Below are positions 25,485 through 34,160 of a DNA stretch of 64,000 nt, in pieces. Both the position numbers and the translations under genes were made by a program. The stretch's first letter is position 1, and each line of letters begins with the position of its first letter. The notes under the pieces are model-generated. The model was given only the letters and a program-made list of their open reading frames with translations, searched no databases and was not told the origin of the DNA. This stretch comes from Rhizobium anhuiense (GTDB lineage Bacteria; Pseudomonadota; Alphaproteobacteria; Rhizobiales; Rhizobiaceae), in NCBI RefSeq assembly GCF_003985145.1, contig NZ_ML133521.1, forward strand, positions 186,001-250,000, given 5' to 3'.

Positions 25485-27108
25485 GCTTCTTTCCGTTCGC
25501 AATCTGAAGATCGAAGCAACCAGCTACCCGCCGGGCGAACCGCCCAGGCGGGTGACGATCGTCGACGGCGTTTCCTTCGATCTGCAAAAGGGCAAGGTTC
25601 TCGGCCTCATCGGGGAATCGGGCGCCGGCAAGTCGACGATCGGCCTTTCCGCACTCGCCTATGGCCGGGGTGGCGCGGAAATCACCGGAGGCGAGGTCTT
25701 GCTCGACGGTGCCAATATCCTGGCGCTCGGCAAGAACGGCATCCGTCAAATCCGCGGGGCGCGGGTCTGCTATGTGGCGCAGTCTGCGGCCGCTGCCTTC
25801 AATCCCGCCCATCGGCTCGGCGACCAGGTGATTGAAGCCTCTGTCAAGCATGGTTTGATGACGAAGGACGAGGCGCGCAAGCGTGCGCTTTATCTGTTCG
25901 GGGTTCTCGGCCTGCCCAATCCCCAAACCTTCGGCGAGCGCTTTCCCCATCAGGTCTCCGGCGGCCAGTTGCAGCGGGCGATGACGGCGATGGCGCTCTG
26001 CTCCAACCCCGAACTGATCGTCTTCGACGAGCCGACCACGGCGCTCGACGTCACCACGCAGATCGACGTGCTGGCGGCGATCAAGCATGCGATCGAGGAA
26101 ACGCATACCGCCGCCCTCTACATCACCCACGATCTCGCCGTCGTCGCCCAGATCTCGGACGACATCATGGTTCTGCGCTATGGCAAGCAAGTGGAATATG
26201 GCAGCGTCCAGCAGATCATCGAGGCACCGCGGGAGGATTATACGCGCGCCCTCGTCAATGTCAGACAGGCCTATCGCGAGGAAGCCGCCGATCAGTCCAC
26301 GGCACTCCTCAAGGTGGAAAATGTCAGCGCCGAATATTCCAACGGCTTCAAGGTGCTGCACGATGTCTCGCTGCACGTGCCGAAGGGCCAGACACTCGCG
26401 GTCGTCGGCGAGTCCGGCTCGGGCAAGTCGACCCTGGCGCGCGTCATCACCGGCCTGTTGCCGCCGAGCAGCGGACGCATCGTCTTTGACGGCAAACCGC
26501 TGATGCCAGGCCTCAAGAGCCGGCCGAACGACGACCTGAGGCGCATCCAGCTGATCTACCAGATGGCCGATACGGCGATGAACCCGCGGCAGACGGTCCG
26601 CGACATCATCGGCCGGCCGCTGACCTTCTATTATGGCCTCAGAGGTGCCGAGAAGACCGCCCGGGTCAAGGAACTGCTCGACCAGATCGAAATGGGCAAG
26701 GGCTTCGTCGATCGCTACCCCGCCGAACTCTCCGGCGGCCAGAAGCAACGCGTGGCGATCGCCAGAGCGCTGGCCGCCAAGCCCGAACTCATCCTCTGCG
26801 ACGAGCCGACCTCGGCGCTCGATCCGCTGGTGGCGGAGGGTATCCTCAAGCTGCTCCTGCGCCTGCAGGAAGAAGAGCAGTTGTCCTATGTCTTCATCAC
26901 CCACGATATCGCGATCGTCCGGGCGATCGCCGACAGCGTGGCGGTGATGCATCGCGGCAAGCTGGTGCGGTTCGGCCCGAAATCGACGGCGCTGTCGCCG
27001 CCCTTTGACGATTACACCGATCTGCTGTTGAAATCCGTACCGGAAATGGAAATCGGCTGGCTGGAACGGGTGCTCGCCACGCGTCGCATGGAGAGCGCCG
27101 GTAACTGA
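25477..27108 (+). CDS. Fused dual ATP-binding protein (DppD-DppF) of peptide-type ABC transporter
   Basis: A 543-residue protein with two complete ATPase domains in one chain. Domain 1: GESGAGKST (about 48-56), VSGGQLQRA, LIVFDEPTTALD. Domain 2: GESGSGKST (about 311-319), [21 protein letters not shown], and a switch histidine in FITHDI. Dpp/Opp systems usually use two separate proteins; the fused form is common in rhizobial peptide-type importers. It energises import by the preceding two permeases. Confidence 0.92.
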   Translation: MPELLSVRNLKIEATSYPPGEPPRRVTIVDGVSFDLQKGKVLGLIGESGAGKSTIGLSALAYGRGGAEITGGEVLLDGANILALGKNGIRQIRGARVCYVAQSAAAAFNPAHRLGDQVIEASVKHGLMTKDEARKRALYLFGVLGLPNPQTFGERFPHQVSGGQLQRAMTAMALCSNPELIVFDEPTTALDVTTQIDVLAAIKHAIEETHTAALYITHDLAVVAQISDDIMVLRYGKQVEYGSVQQIIEAPREDYTRALVNVRQAYREEAADQSTALLKVENVSAEYSNGFKVLHDVSLHVPKGQTLAVVGESGSGKSTLARVITGLLPPSSGRIVFDGKPLMPGLKSRPNDDLRRIQLIYQMADTAMNPRQTVRDIIGRPLTFYYGLRGAEKTARVKELLDQIEMGKGFVDRYPAELSGGQKQRVAIARALAAKPELILCDEPTSALDPLVAEGILKLLLRLQEEEQLSYVFITHDIAIVRAIADSVAVMHRGKLVRFGPKSTALSPPFDDYTDLLLKSVPEMEIGWLERVLATRRMESAGN

Positions 27109-27173
27109 CTTGACTAGGTGACTTGACGAGGGGCGGAACCCTCGTCGCATGCAATGTGCATCAAGGAATGAGC

Positions 27174-29177
27174 ATGACCTCGCGCGGCTTTACCACCATC
27201 GAGAATGAATGGATCATGCTGAAGGATGGGACGCGGCTTGCCGCGCGCATCTGGATGCCGGACGGCGCGGACGAAGATCCCGTTCCCGCCGTCTTCGAAT
27301 TCCTGCCCTACCGCAAGCGGGACGGAACCTGCCTCAGGGACGAGTCGACCTACCCGGTCTTTGCTGCGGCCGGTATTGCTGGCGTGCGCGTCGATATCCG
27401 CGGCTCCGGCGAATCCGATGGTGTCATCGATGGCGAATATACAGAATGCGAGCTTGCCAATGCCTGCGAGCTGATTGCCTGGATTGCCGCGCAGCCATGG
27501 TCGAACGGCGCGGTCGGCATGATGGGCATCTCCTGGGGCGGCTTCAACAGCCTGCAGGTCGCGGCATTGCGTCCGCCGGCGCTGAAGGCCGTCATATCGA
27601 TCGCCTCGACCGTCGACCGCTACAATGACGACATCCATTACAAGAACGGTTGCCATCTCTCCGCCCAGCTCTCATGGGCGGCGACGATGCTCGGCTACCA
27701 GTCGCGCCCGCCCGATCCGGCACTGGTCGGCGAGCGCTGGAAGCAGATGTGGCTGGAACGCCTGGCAGGCGAACCCTTCTTCATGGAGGCGTGGCTGGCC
27801 CACCAGCGGCGCGACGATTTCTGGCGTCACGGCTCGATCTCAGAGGATTTTTCGAGCGTGGAGATTCCGGCACTTGTCGTCGCCGGCTGGGCGGACGGCT
27901 ACCGCAATACGCCTCTGATGGCGATTGAAGGTTTGGGCCGCAAAGCGAAGGCGCTGATCGGGCCGTGGGTGCACAAGTATCCGCATTTCGCCTGGCCGAA
28001 GCCGCGCACGGATTTCCACGGCGAGGCGATTGGCTGGTGGAACAAATGGCTGCGCGGCGACGATAACGGGATCGACGGGCTGCCGCAGGCCCGCGCCTAT
28101 ATTCTCGATGCCATCCGCCCTGCCCCGCGACGTGACAGCGATCCGGGTTTCTGGGTTGCCAAGGACGTCTGGTCGCCGCCGCGGATGCAGTGTTTTTATG
28201 TCGAGCAATTCGGCAAGCTGACGGAAGGCATGCCGATCCCGCACGCGCCCGAGCATCCCGTCTATCTCCGCTCTCCGCTCGACACCGGGACGGCATCCGG
28301 CGAATATTTTACGCTGAAACCCGACGCCGAAATGGCGATCGATCAGCGTTCGGACGATGCCGGCTCGCTGGTCTTCGATACGATGCCGCTTGCCGGCGAT
28401 TGCGACTATCTCGGCCGGCCCGTGCTGACGCTTGCACTGCGCTCCCGGGCGACGGGCGGAAATCTCTGCGCCCGGCTCGTCGATGTCCATCCGGATGGCA
28501 CGGCGACGCGTGTCGCCTTCGGCGTCGTCAACCTCACCCACCGCGACGGCAATGCAGATCCCAAGCCGCTGGTGCCAGGCGAAAGGGTGTCGATCCGGCT
28601 CGTGCTCGATGCCTGCGGTTATCGCTTCCGCAAGGGACATCGCATCCGCCTTTCGCTTTCCACCGCCTATTGGCCGATGATCCTGCCGCCGCCTGGTGAC
28701 GAGGGCATCGAGGTCGACATCGCGGCACTCGGTCTGGGGTTGCCGATGCTCGGCGAGCATCAGAGGATCGACATCAAGGAACCGGCCAATCCCGATCCGC
28801 TGCCGAAATACATCGAGCACGCGGCGGCCGCGACGAAGCGGCAGGTCGTCCGCGATCTCTCGGCCAACCGGACGGAGTATCACATCCACGAGGATACCGG
28901 GCTCACCGAACACCCGGGGACAGGTCTCTCGACCCGGCAACTGCGGGAGGAAGTCTGGTCGATTTCACCCGATAATCCCCAGTCGATGACCGGGATGTCG
29001 ACCTGGACCTGCGACATGCGCCGCCCCGGCTGGTTCGTCCGCACGGTCGCGACCGCGCATATTGCCTGCACCCGGACCGAGTGGATCATCAGCGCCGTCG
29101 TCACCGCGTTCGAGGACGACGTACAGGTCTTCGAAAAGGTCTTTGCGGAAAAGCGGATCGCGCGTGACCTGATGTGA
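27174..29177 (+). CDS. CocE/NonD-family serine hydrolase (X-Pro dipeptidyl-peptidase S15 fold)
   Basis: A 667-residue hydrolase: alpha/beta-hydrolase domain with the nucleophile elbow GISWGGFNS (about 119-127), acid in VVAGWADGYRNTP, histidine in IGPWVHKYPHF, and a C-terminal jelly-roll (RVSIRLVLDACGYRFRKGH). CocE/NonD members cleave esters and amides of small substrates. The ATG at 27174 has AAGGA six bases upstream; ATG 27168 and TTG 27123 lie upstream in the same frame. It closes the carnitine operon, 65 bases after the ATPase. An acyl-carnitine or other choline/carnitine ester substrate would fit, but is inferred. Confidence 0.83.
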   Translation: MTSRGFTTIENEWIMLKDGTRLAARIWMPDGADEDPVPAVFEFLPYRKRDGTCLRDESTYPVFAAAGIAGVRVDIRGSGESDGVIDGEYTECELANACELIAWIAAQPWSNGAVGMMGISWGGFNSLQVAALRPPALKAVISIASTVDRYNDDIHYKNGCHLSAQLSWAATMLGYQSRPPDPALVGERWKQMWLERLAGEPFFMEAWLAHQRRDDFWRHGSISEDFSSVEIPALVVAGWADGYRNTPLMAIEGLGRKAKALIGPWVHKYPHFAWPKPRTDFHGEAIGWWNKWLRGDDNGIDGLPQARAYILDAIRPAPRRDSDPGFWVAKDVWSPPRMQCFYVEQFGKLTEGMPIPHAPEHPVYLRSPLDTGTASGEYFTLKPDAEMAIDQRSDDAGSLVFDTMPLAGDCDYLGRPVLTLALRSRATGGNLCARLVDVHPDGTATRVAFGVVNLTHRDGNADPKPLVPGERVSIRLVLDACGYRFRKGHRIRLSLSTAYWPMILPPPGDEGIEVDIAALGLGLPMLGEHQRIDIKEPANPDPLPKYIEHAAAATKRQVVRDLSANRTEYHIHEDTGLTEHPGTGLSTRQLREEVWSISPDNPQSMTGMSTWTCDMRRPGWFVRTVATAHIACTRTEWIISAVVTAFEDDVQVFEKVFAEKRIARDLM

Positions 29178-29180
29178 TCG

Positions 29181-30092
29181 TCAGGTCTGCGCAAAACGCC
29201 TTGTGGCCTCGCAGACGGCACGGAAGCCGTCGCGGGCGCCATCGCTCATGTGGCGGGCGCGCAGCCATGCATGCACCATCTGCGGCTCCTCCCGGAACCA
29301 GACGTCGACGCCCTCTTCGGTGAGCCGGGCGGCATAGTGCCGGCCGTCGTCCCGAAGCGGATCGAAATGCGCGACCGTGATGAAGGCCGGCGGCAGCCCT
29401 GCAAGCGAAGCTGCCTGCAGCGGCTCGGCGATCTCATTGCCTGCCGGCGCCTGCAGGATCTCGCGGTAATAGGCGACATCCGCCGTCGTCAGGCCGGGGG
29501 CTGCGGCCATTTCGATATAGGAGCCTGCGGCAAGATCGCCACCGAGCGCCGGGTAGATCAGGACCTGGCCGACGACACCGGACAGGCCCTCGTCGCGCGC
29601 CCGCAATGCAAGACCGGCGGCAAGATTGGCGCCGGCGCTGTCCCCGATCAGCACGACCTTGCTGTTGGCGGACAGCAGATGCTTCAACACTGCAAAGCCG
29701 TCATCCGTCTGTGCCGGCCAGCGATACTCAGGCGCCAGCCGGTAATCGACGGAAACGAGTTCCGCTCCGGCGAAATCGGCGATCTCGGCGCAGATGGCAT
29801 GATGGCTTTCGAGCGAACCGACGACGAAGCCGCCGCCATGAAGATAGAGTAGAATGGTGCGCGTGCTGATTTTGCGCGGACGGTAGCGCCGGATCGGTAT
29901 GCGCTGCAGCATGCCGTCGGCAAAGATCATCTCAGGGGGTAGCGGCCGGTCGAAACGCGCGCAAAGAGCATCATACCAATGGCGCTGCTGCTCGATCGAT
30001 GCTTGAACGGCGTCCGGCGGATAGAAGGAATCGCAAATCGCCAGAAACTGCAGGATACCCTTTTCGGTGGGGGCAGGCGGTTGAGCGGACAT
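29181..30092 (-). CDS. Alpha/beta hydrolase (hormone-sensitive-lipase family)
   Basis: A 303-residue esterase. The oxyanion motif LYLHGGGFVVGS lies near residues 80-91, the nucleophile in LIGDSAGANLAAG near 154, and the final Asp and His in FDPLRDDG and QMVHAW. ATG 30092 has AAAGGA upstream; a longer frame to 30272 lacks support. It is convergent with the carnitine operon and ends 4 bases after it. Pseudomonas uses a small hydrolase (HocS) to cut short-chain acyl-carnitines; a similar role here is possible but only suggested by position. Confidence 0.85.
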   Translation of the reverse strand: MSAQPPAPTEKGILQFLAICDSFYPPDAVQASIEQQRHWYDALCARFDRPLPPEMIFADGMLQRIPIRRYRPRKISTRTILLYLHGGGFVVGSLESHHAICAEIADFAGAELVSVDYRLAPEYRWPAQTDDGFAVLKHLLSANSKVVLIGDSAGANLAAGLALRARDEGLSGVVGQVLIYPALGGDLAAGSYIEMAAAPGLTTADVAYYREILQAPAGNEIAEPLQAASLAGLPPAFITVAHFDPLRDDGRHYAARLTEEGVDVWFREEPQMVHAWLRARHMSDGARDGFRAVCEATRRFAQT

Positions 30093-30316
30093 GGAGGTCC
30101 TTTCGCGATTTGGGGCATGACAGATCATGTCCCTGGCCGACTTTATCCTCATCATGCGCCTTTGTGACGGAGCCGATCTGTCTGGCCGCGACCCATGAAT
30201 GTCGCGACTTTCAAAATTTGCGATAATTTTTTCAGCGCCGACCCAAGGAAAGCCATCCGAGAAACGTCTCAATCTCGAAATAGCATCTTGCTGGTCGGTT
30301 TGGGGTAGGTGCGGAA

Positions 30317-30841
30317 TTGGATGCGGAGCTCATAGAACGAGCGCAGGGCGGCGACCGGGAGGCCTTCGGGCAACTGGTCTCGCGTCATTATCATTTCGTC
30401 CACGCGACGGCGTGGCGCTGGTCGGGCAGTTCCACGGATGCCGACGACATCGCACAGGAGGTCTGCGTCAAGCTCGGCGCGGCCATCCGCAGCTTTCGCG
30501 GCGCCAGTCGCTTCAGGACCTGGCTCTATACGCTGACGCTGAACGCCGCCCGCGACCACCGACGCAAGCTTGCCCGAGAGGAGCAGACATTCCGCGCTTA
30601 TGCCGCCGAACCGCAGCCGGATGCGCCTGATGGAAATGACGACGAGCTATCGGGCGAATTATGGGCCGCCGTGCGCGCCTTGCCGGAAAGGCAATGCGAC
30701 GCGGTGCTGCTCGTCTATGGCGAAGGCCTCAGCCATTCTGCTGCCGCCGATGTCATGGGCTGCTCGGAGGCGACCGTGTCCTGGCAGGTCCACGAGGCGC
30801 GTAAGAGGCTGAAAACAGTGCTCGGCAAGGAAGAGGTATGA
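30317..30841 (+). CDS. ECF-type RNA polymerase sigma factor
   Basis: A 174-residue sigma factor with region 2 (about 10-75: YHFVHATAWRWSGSSTDADDIAQEVCVKL) and region 4 (about 110-165: ALPERQCDAVLLVYGEGLSHSAAADVMGCSE). Regions 1 and 3 are absent, as in other ECF factors. No ATG fits; the start is a TTG at 30317. Its stop overlaps the ATG of the following membrane VWA protein (ATGA), so the two are translationally coupled. The partner is expected to act as its anti-sigma or sensor protein. Confidence 0.88.
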   Translation: MDAELIERAQGGDREAFGQLVSRHYHFVHATAWRWSGSSTDADDIAQEVCVKLGAAIRSFRGASRFRTWLYTLTLNAARDHRRKLAREEQTFRAYAAEPQPDAPDGNDDELSGELWAAVRALPERQCDAVLLVYGEGLSHSAAADVMGCSEATVSWQVHEARKRLKTVLGKEEV

Positions 30842-32967
30842 CCGTGGACAAGGAACTGGAAAAGCTCTCCCGCCTTACGCCGCCGGCACCCGATCCGGAG
30901 GCGCGCGCGCGTGCGCTTGCCGCAGCGATGCAGGCCTTCGACACCGCCGAAAATAATGCGCAGGCGCCCCAAGGAAATGCGAAAGGCTGGCGTCAAAGCT
31001 CCATCATCAACTGGATATGGAGCCCTGCCATGAACAAGAAATTCCTCGCCGGTTCAGCCCTTGCGACGCTGCTCGTCATTCCGGCTGCCGGTTATCTCAC
31101 GATCGAGCTGACCCGCAACGGATCGCCGATCGTCGACCAGACCGAGATCGCCGGCAACCTGTCGCGAGGTGAGGCGTCGAAACAACCGGTCGCAACTGCG
31201 GGCCAACCCGTCACGGTCACGCCGGAGATTCCGCCGCAAGCACCGGCCGAGAACGGCCCCCTGACTGAGCAATCTGTCGCTGACGCGCAAGGCCCGCAGG
31301 ACAAGGAGTCTCAAATCCTCGCAAAGCCCGATGCGGGACGGACGTCCGAATTCGATGCCGACGACATCGCTGCCCTTACGAACAAGTCGGAGAGTTCTGC
31401 CGCGGCCCTCGGGGCAGCCAAACGCTCCGCGCCGGCCGCACCCGGCATCGCCCCCCAACAGCAGCTGGCCGAACCGATGGCCGTCGCCCCCTCGCCTGCG
31501 CCGCCGGCGGACGGACCTATCCAGATCCAGCGCGATCCCGGCCCCGAGCGGTTTGCCAATGCCGCGGCAAATCCGATCAAGAGCGTCGCGACGGATCCGG
31601 TTTCGACCTTCTCCGCCGATGTCGACAGCGCCTCCTATTCCTTCGTCCGCCGGTCGTTGACGGGTGGGGCGATGCCCGATCCGCAATCGGTTCGCGTCGA
31701 GGAGATGATCAATTATTTCCCCTATGACTGGCCGGGTCCCGACAATGCCGACCAGCCGTTCAAGGCGACGGTGACTGTCATGCCGACCCCGTGGAACCAC
31801 GACACGGAATTGATGCATGTGGCGATCAAGGGCTATGACATCGCACCGGCAACCACGCCGCATGCCAATCTGGTCTTCCTGATCGACGTCTCGGGCTCGA
31901 TGGACGAGCCGGACAAGCTGCCGCTTCTCAAGAGCGCTTTCCGTCTTCTGGTCAACCGGCTGAAGGCCGACGACACGGTCTCGATCGTCACCTATGCCGG
32001 CAATGCCGGCACCGTGCTGGCGCCGACGCGGGTGGCGGAGAAATCGAAGATCCTGTCGGCGATCGACGGACTGGAGCCCGGCGGCTCGACCGGCGGCGCC
32101 GAAGGTATCGAGGCCGCCTATGACCTTGCCAAACGGGCCTTCGTCAAGGACGGCGTCAACCGGGTGATGCTGGCGACGGACGGCGATTTCAATGTCGGCC
32201 CGTCGAGCGACGAGGACTTGAAGCGCATCATCCAAGAGAAGCGCAAGGACGGCATCTTCCTGACCGTTCTCGGCTTCGGGCGGGGCAATCTCAACGATTC
32301 CCTGATGCAAACGCTGGCCCAGAACGGCAATGGCAGTGCGGCCTATATCGACACCTTGGCGGAGGCACAGAAGGCGCTGGTCGAAGAGGCCGGATCGACG
32401 CTGTTTCCGATCGCCAGCGACGTCAAGTTCCAGGTCGAATTCAACCCGGAAAGGATCGCCGAATACCGCTTGATCGGCTACGAGACGCGGGCACTGAACC
32501 GCGAAGATTTCAACAACGATCGTGTCGATGCCGGCGATATCGGCTCCGGCCACAGCGTCACGGCGATTTACGAAATTACGCCCAAGGGAAGCCCCGCGGT
32601 CATGAATGACGACCTGCGTTATGGCGACAAGGCGCCGGCTGAGACCGCCGATGCCGCGCGTCAAGACGAGCTTGCCTTCGTCAAGATGCGCTACAAAAGG
32701 CCGGGCGAGGACAAGAGTGCTCTCATCACCACGCCTGTCAATGACAGCAACGCGGTCGCCGCCGTCGATGCCGCGCCGCAGGATGTCCGTTTCTCCGTGG
32801 CCGTCGCCGCCTTCGGCCAGAAACTGAGCCGCATCGCCGCCCTCGATTCCTATTCCTATCAGGCGATTGCCGATCTCGCCGCGGCATCGCGGGGAACGGA
32901 TAGCTTCGGCTACAGGTCGGATTTCCTCGGCCTGGTCCGGCTGGCGGACGGCCTCAGCCAGCGGTGA
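30838..32967 (+). CDS. Membrane-anchored VWA/YfbK-type protein, probable partner of the ECF sigma factor
   Basis: A 709-residue protein. Residues 1-62 are hydrophilic and probably cytoplasmic; a single membrane helix follows (about 66-88, KKFLAGSALATLLVIPAAGY). Then comes a Pro/Ala/Gln-rich linker (about 100-225), a VWA N-terminal region (VDTASYSF-like, near 262), a VWA domain with an intact metal site (FLIDVSGSMD, near 345) and a C-terminal YfbK-like domain. It has the membrane topology of an anti-sigma factor, but the zinc-binding HxxxCxxC motif is absent from the cytoplasmic part. Coupling to the sigma gene suggests it transmits an envelope signal; the signal is unknown. Confidence 0.8.
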   Translation: MTVDKELEKLSRLTPPAPDPEARARALAAAMQAFDTAENNAQAPQGNAKGWRQSSIINWIWSPAMNKKFLAGSALATLLVIPAAGYLTIELTRNGSPIVDQTEIAGNLSRGEASKQPVATAGQPVTVTPEIPPQAPAENGPLTEQSVADAQGPQDKESQILAKPDAGRTSEFDADDIAALTNKSESSAAALGAAKRSAPAAPGIAPQQQLAEPMAVAPSPAPPADGPIQIQRDPGPERFANAAANPIKSVATDPVSTFSADVDSASYSFVRRSLTGGAMPDPQSVRVEEMINYFPYDWPGPDNADQPFKATVTVMPTPWNHDTELMHVAIKGYDIAPATTPHANLVFLIDVSGSMDEPDKLPLLKSAFRLLVNRLKADDTVSIVTYAGNAGTVLAPTRVAEKSKILSAIDGLEPGGSTGGAEGIEAAYDLAKRAFVKDGVNRVMLATDGDFNVGPSSDEDLKRIIQEKRKDGIFLTVLGFGRGNLNDSLMQTLAQNGNGSAAYIDTLAEAQKALVEEAGSTLFPIASDVKFQVEFNPERIAEYRLIGYETRALNREDFNNDRVDAGDIGSGHSVTAIYEITPKGSPAVMNDDLRYGDKAPAETADAARQDELAFVKMRYKRPGEDKSALITTPVNDSNAVAAVDAAPQDVRFSVAVAAFGQKLSRIAALDSYSYQAIADLAAASRGTDSFGYRSDFLGLVRLADGLSQR

Positions 32968-32995
32968 GGTAAGACGTAAATGCCGTCCCAAACGA

Positions 32996-33020
32996 GAGGC
33001 CGTCCCAAAAGGGCGGCCTC
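32996..33020. terminator. Hairpin between convergent genes
   Basis: GAGGCCG(T)CCC pairs with GGGCGGCCTC around an AAAA loop, with one bulged T. It lies between the stops of the VWA gene and the convergent lactonase gene. No T-run; probably serves as a shared 3' end. Confidence 0.55.
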
Positions 33021-33030
33021 GGCTTAGTGA

Positions 33031-33957
33031 TTACCCCGGTCTCGACCCGTTGGCAGCGAGATAGACAGCATAAAGGGACGTGCTTGCGGTGATGAAGAGA
33101 CGGTTCAATTTCTCTCCGCCGAAGGTGACGTTGGAGACGCCCTCGGGAATATGGATCTTGCCGATCAACGTTCCATCCGCGTCATAGGCGTGGACGCCAT
33201 CGCCGGCGCTCGTCCATATCCGGCCTTTCCGGTCCACGCGAAAACCATCGAACAGGCCTGAGGTACATTCCGCGAAAACGCCGAGATCGCTCAGTCGTCC
33301 CTCATTCGAGACTGCGAGCGTCCGGATGTGACGCGGGCCGCCGGGCCGGTGCGTTGCCCCGGTATCGGCGACGTAGAGCACGCTCTCATCCGGGGAAAAA
33401 GCCAGTCCGTTCGGCTTGACGAAATCGGAAGTGACCTGATCGGTCGTGCCTGTTGCCGGGTCATGCCGGTAGACGTGGCATCCGCCGATTTCCTCCTCGC
33501 CGTAGTCGCCCTCGTAGTCGTGAAGAATACCGTAGCTCGGGTCGGTGAACCAGACGGTCCCATCGGATTTGACGGCGACGTCGTTCGGGGAATTCAGCCG
33601 TTTGCCTGCAATTCGATCGGCCAGAACGCTAATCCTGCCGTCGAATTCGGTGCGGGTGACACGGCGCGTCAGGTGCTCGCAGGTGATGAGCCGGCCCTGA
33701 TTGTCGACCGTGTTGCCGTTCGAGTTGTTGCTGGGCGCGCGGAAGACCGACGTATGCCCGCTGGTATCGTCGTAGCGCATCATCCGGTTGTTGGGGATAT
33801 CCGAGAAAACCAGATACCGCCCGGCGGCAAACCAGGCCGGTCCCTCCAGCCAGCGCCCGCCCGTCCAAAGCCGCTCGACGCGGGCGTGGCCCACGAAGCA
33901 GCTTTCGAAACGCGGGTCGAGAACCTCGAACCCCGTACCGTCAATTTGCCCGAACAT
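33031..33957 (-). CDS. SMP-30/gluconolactonase family protein
   Basis: A 308-residue six-bladed beta-propeller lactonase. Typical segments are WLEGPAWF, NGNTVDNQGRLITCEH, RLNSPNDVAVKSDGTVWFTD (metal-site Asn/Asp) and KPNGLAFSPDESVLYVAD. The family opens aldonolactones to sugar acids. ATG 33957 has GGAGGAG seven bases upstream; ATGs at 33978 and 33975 do not. It is divergent from the LacI regulator, with a near-perfect copy of the regulon palindrome 23 bases upstream. It would feed aldonic acid into the downstream idonate/gluconate enzymes. Confidence 0.87.
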   Translation of the reverse strand: MFGQIDGTGFEVLDPRFESCFVGHARVERLWTGGRWLEGPAWFAAGRYLVFSDIPNNRMMRYDDTSGHTSVFRAPSNNSNGNTVDNQGRLITCEHLTRRVTRTEFDGRISVLADRIAGKRLNSPNDVAVKSDGTVWFTDPSYGILHDYEGDYGEEEIGGCHVYRHDPATGTTDQVTSDFVKPNGLAFSPDESVLYVADTGATHRPGGPRHIRTLAVSNEGRLSDLGVFAECTSGLFDGFRVDRKGRIWTSAGDGVHAYDADGTLIGKIHIPEGVSNVTFGGEKLNRLFITASTSLYAVYLAANGSRPG

Positions 33958-33979
33958 GATGCTCCTCCGTTTCATCAAT

Positions 33980-33993
33980 TGTTATCGATACCA
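33980..33993. promoter_or_regulatory. LacI-type operator candidate before the lactonase gene
   Basis: TGTTATCGATACCA differs by one base from the core TGTTATCGATAACA found perfectly at 37358-37375 and 39734-39749. It sits 23 bases upstream of the lactonase start on the minus strand, in the promoter or leader. Confidence 0.6.
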
Positions 33994-34095
33994 TATTGTC
34001 GTGTTTTGAAGCTGTCGTACAGGTATCGATGCGCCGAGAATCCTGGTTTTTCGACTGCGGAACCGTGCATCACTGCAATAAAATCGATTGTGCGA

Positions 34096-34109
34096 TGATA
34101 GCGATAACT
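34096..34109. promoter_or_regulatory. Weak LacI-type operator candidate before the lacI-family gene
   Basis: TGATAGCGATAACT matches 11 of 14 positions of TGTTATCGATAACA. It lies 52 bases before the regulator's GTG and could allow autoregulation. Confidence 0.4.
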
Positions 34110-34160
34110 TTATCCTGTGTTGAATTGCCCAACTCGGAAGCTTTGTGAAAGCGGAGACCA

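Noticed and set aside
27103..27130. Short tandem-like repeat around TGACTTGAC
   Set aside because: Two copies of about ten bases between two genes are within what chance gives; no further copies or symmetrical structure.
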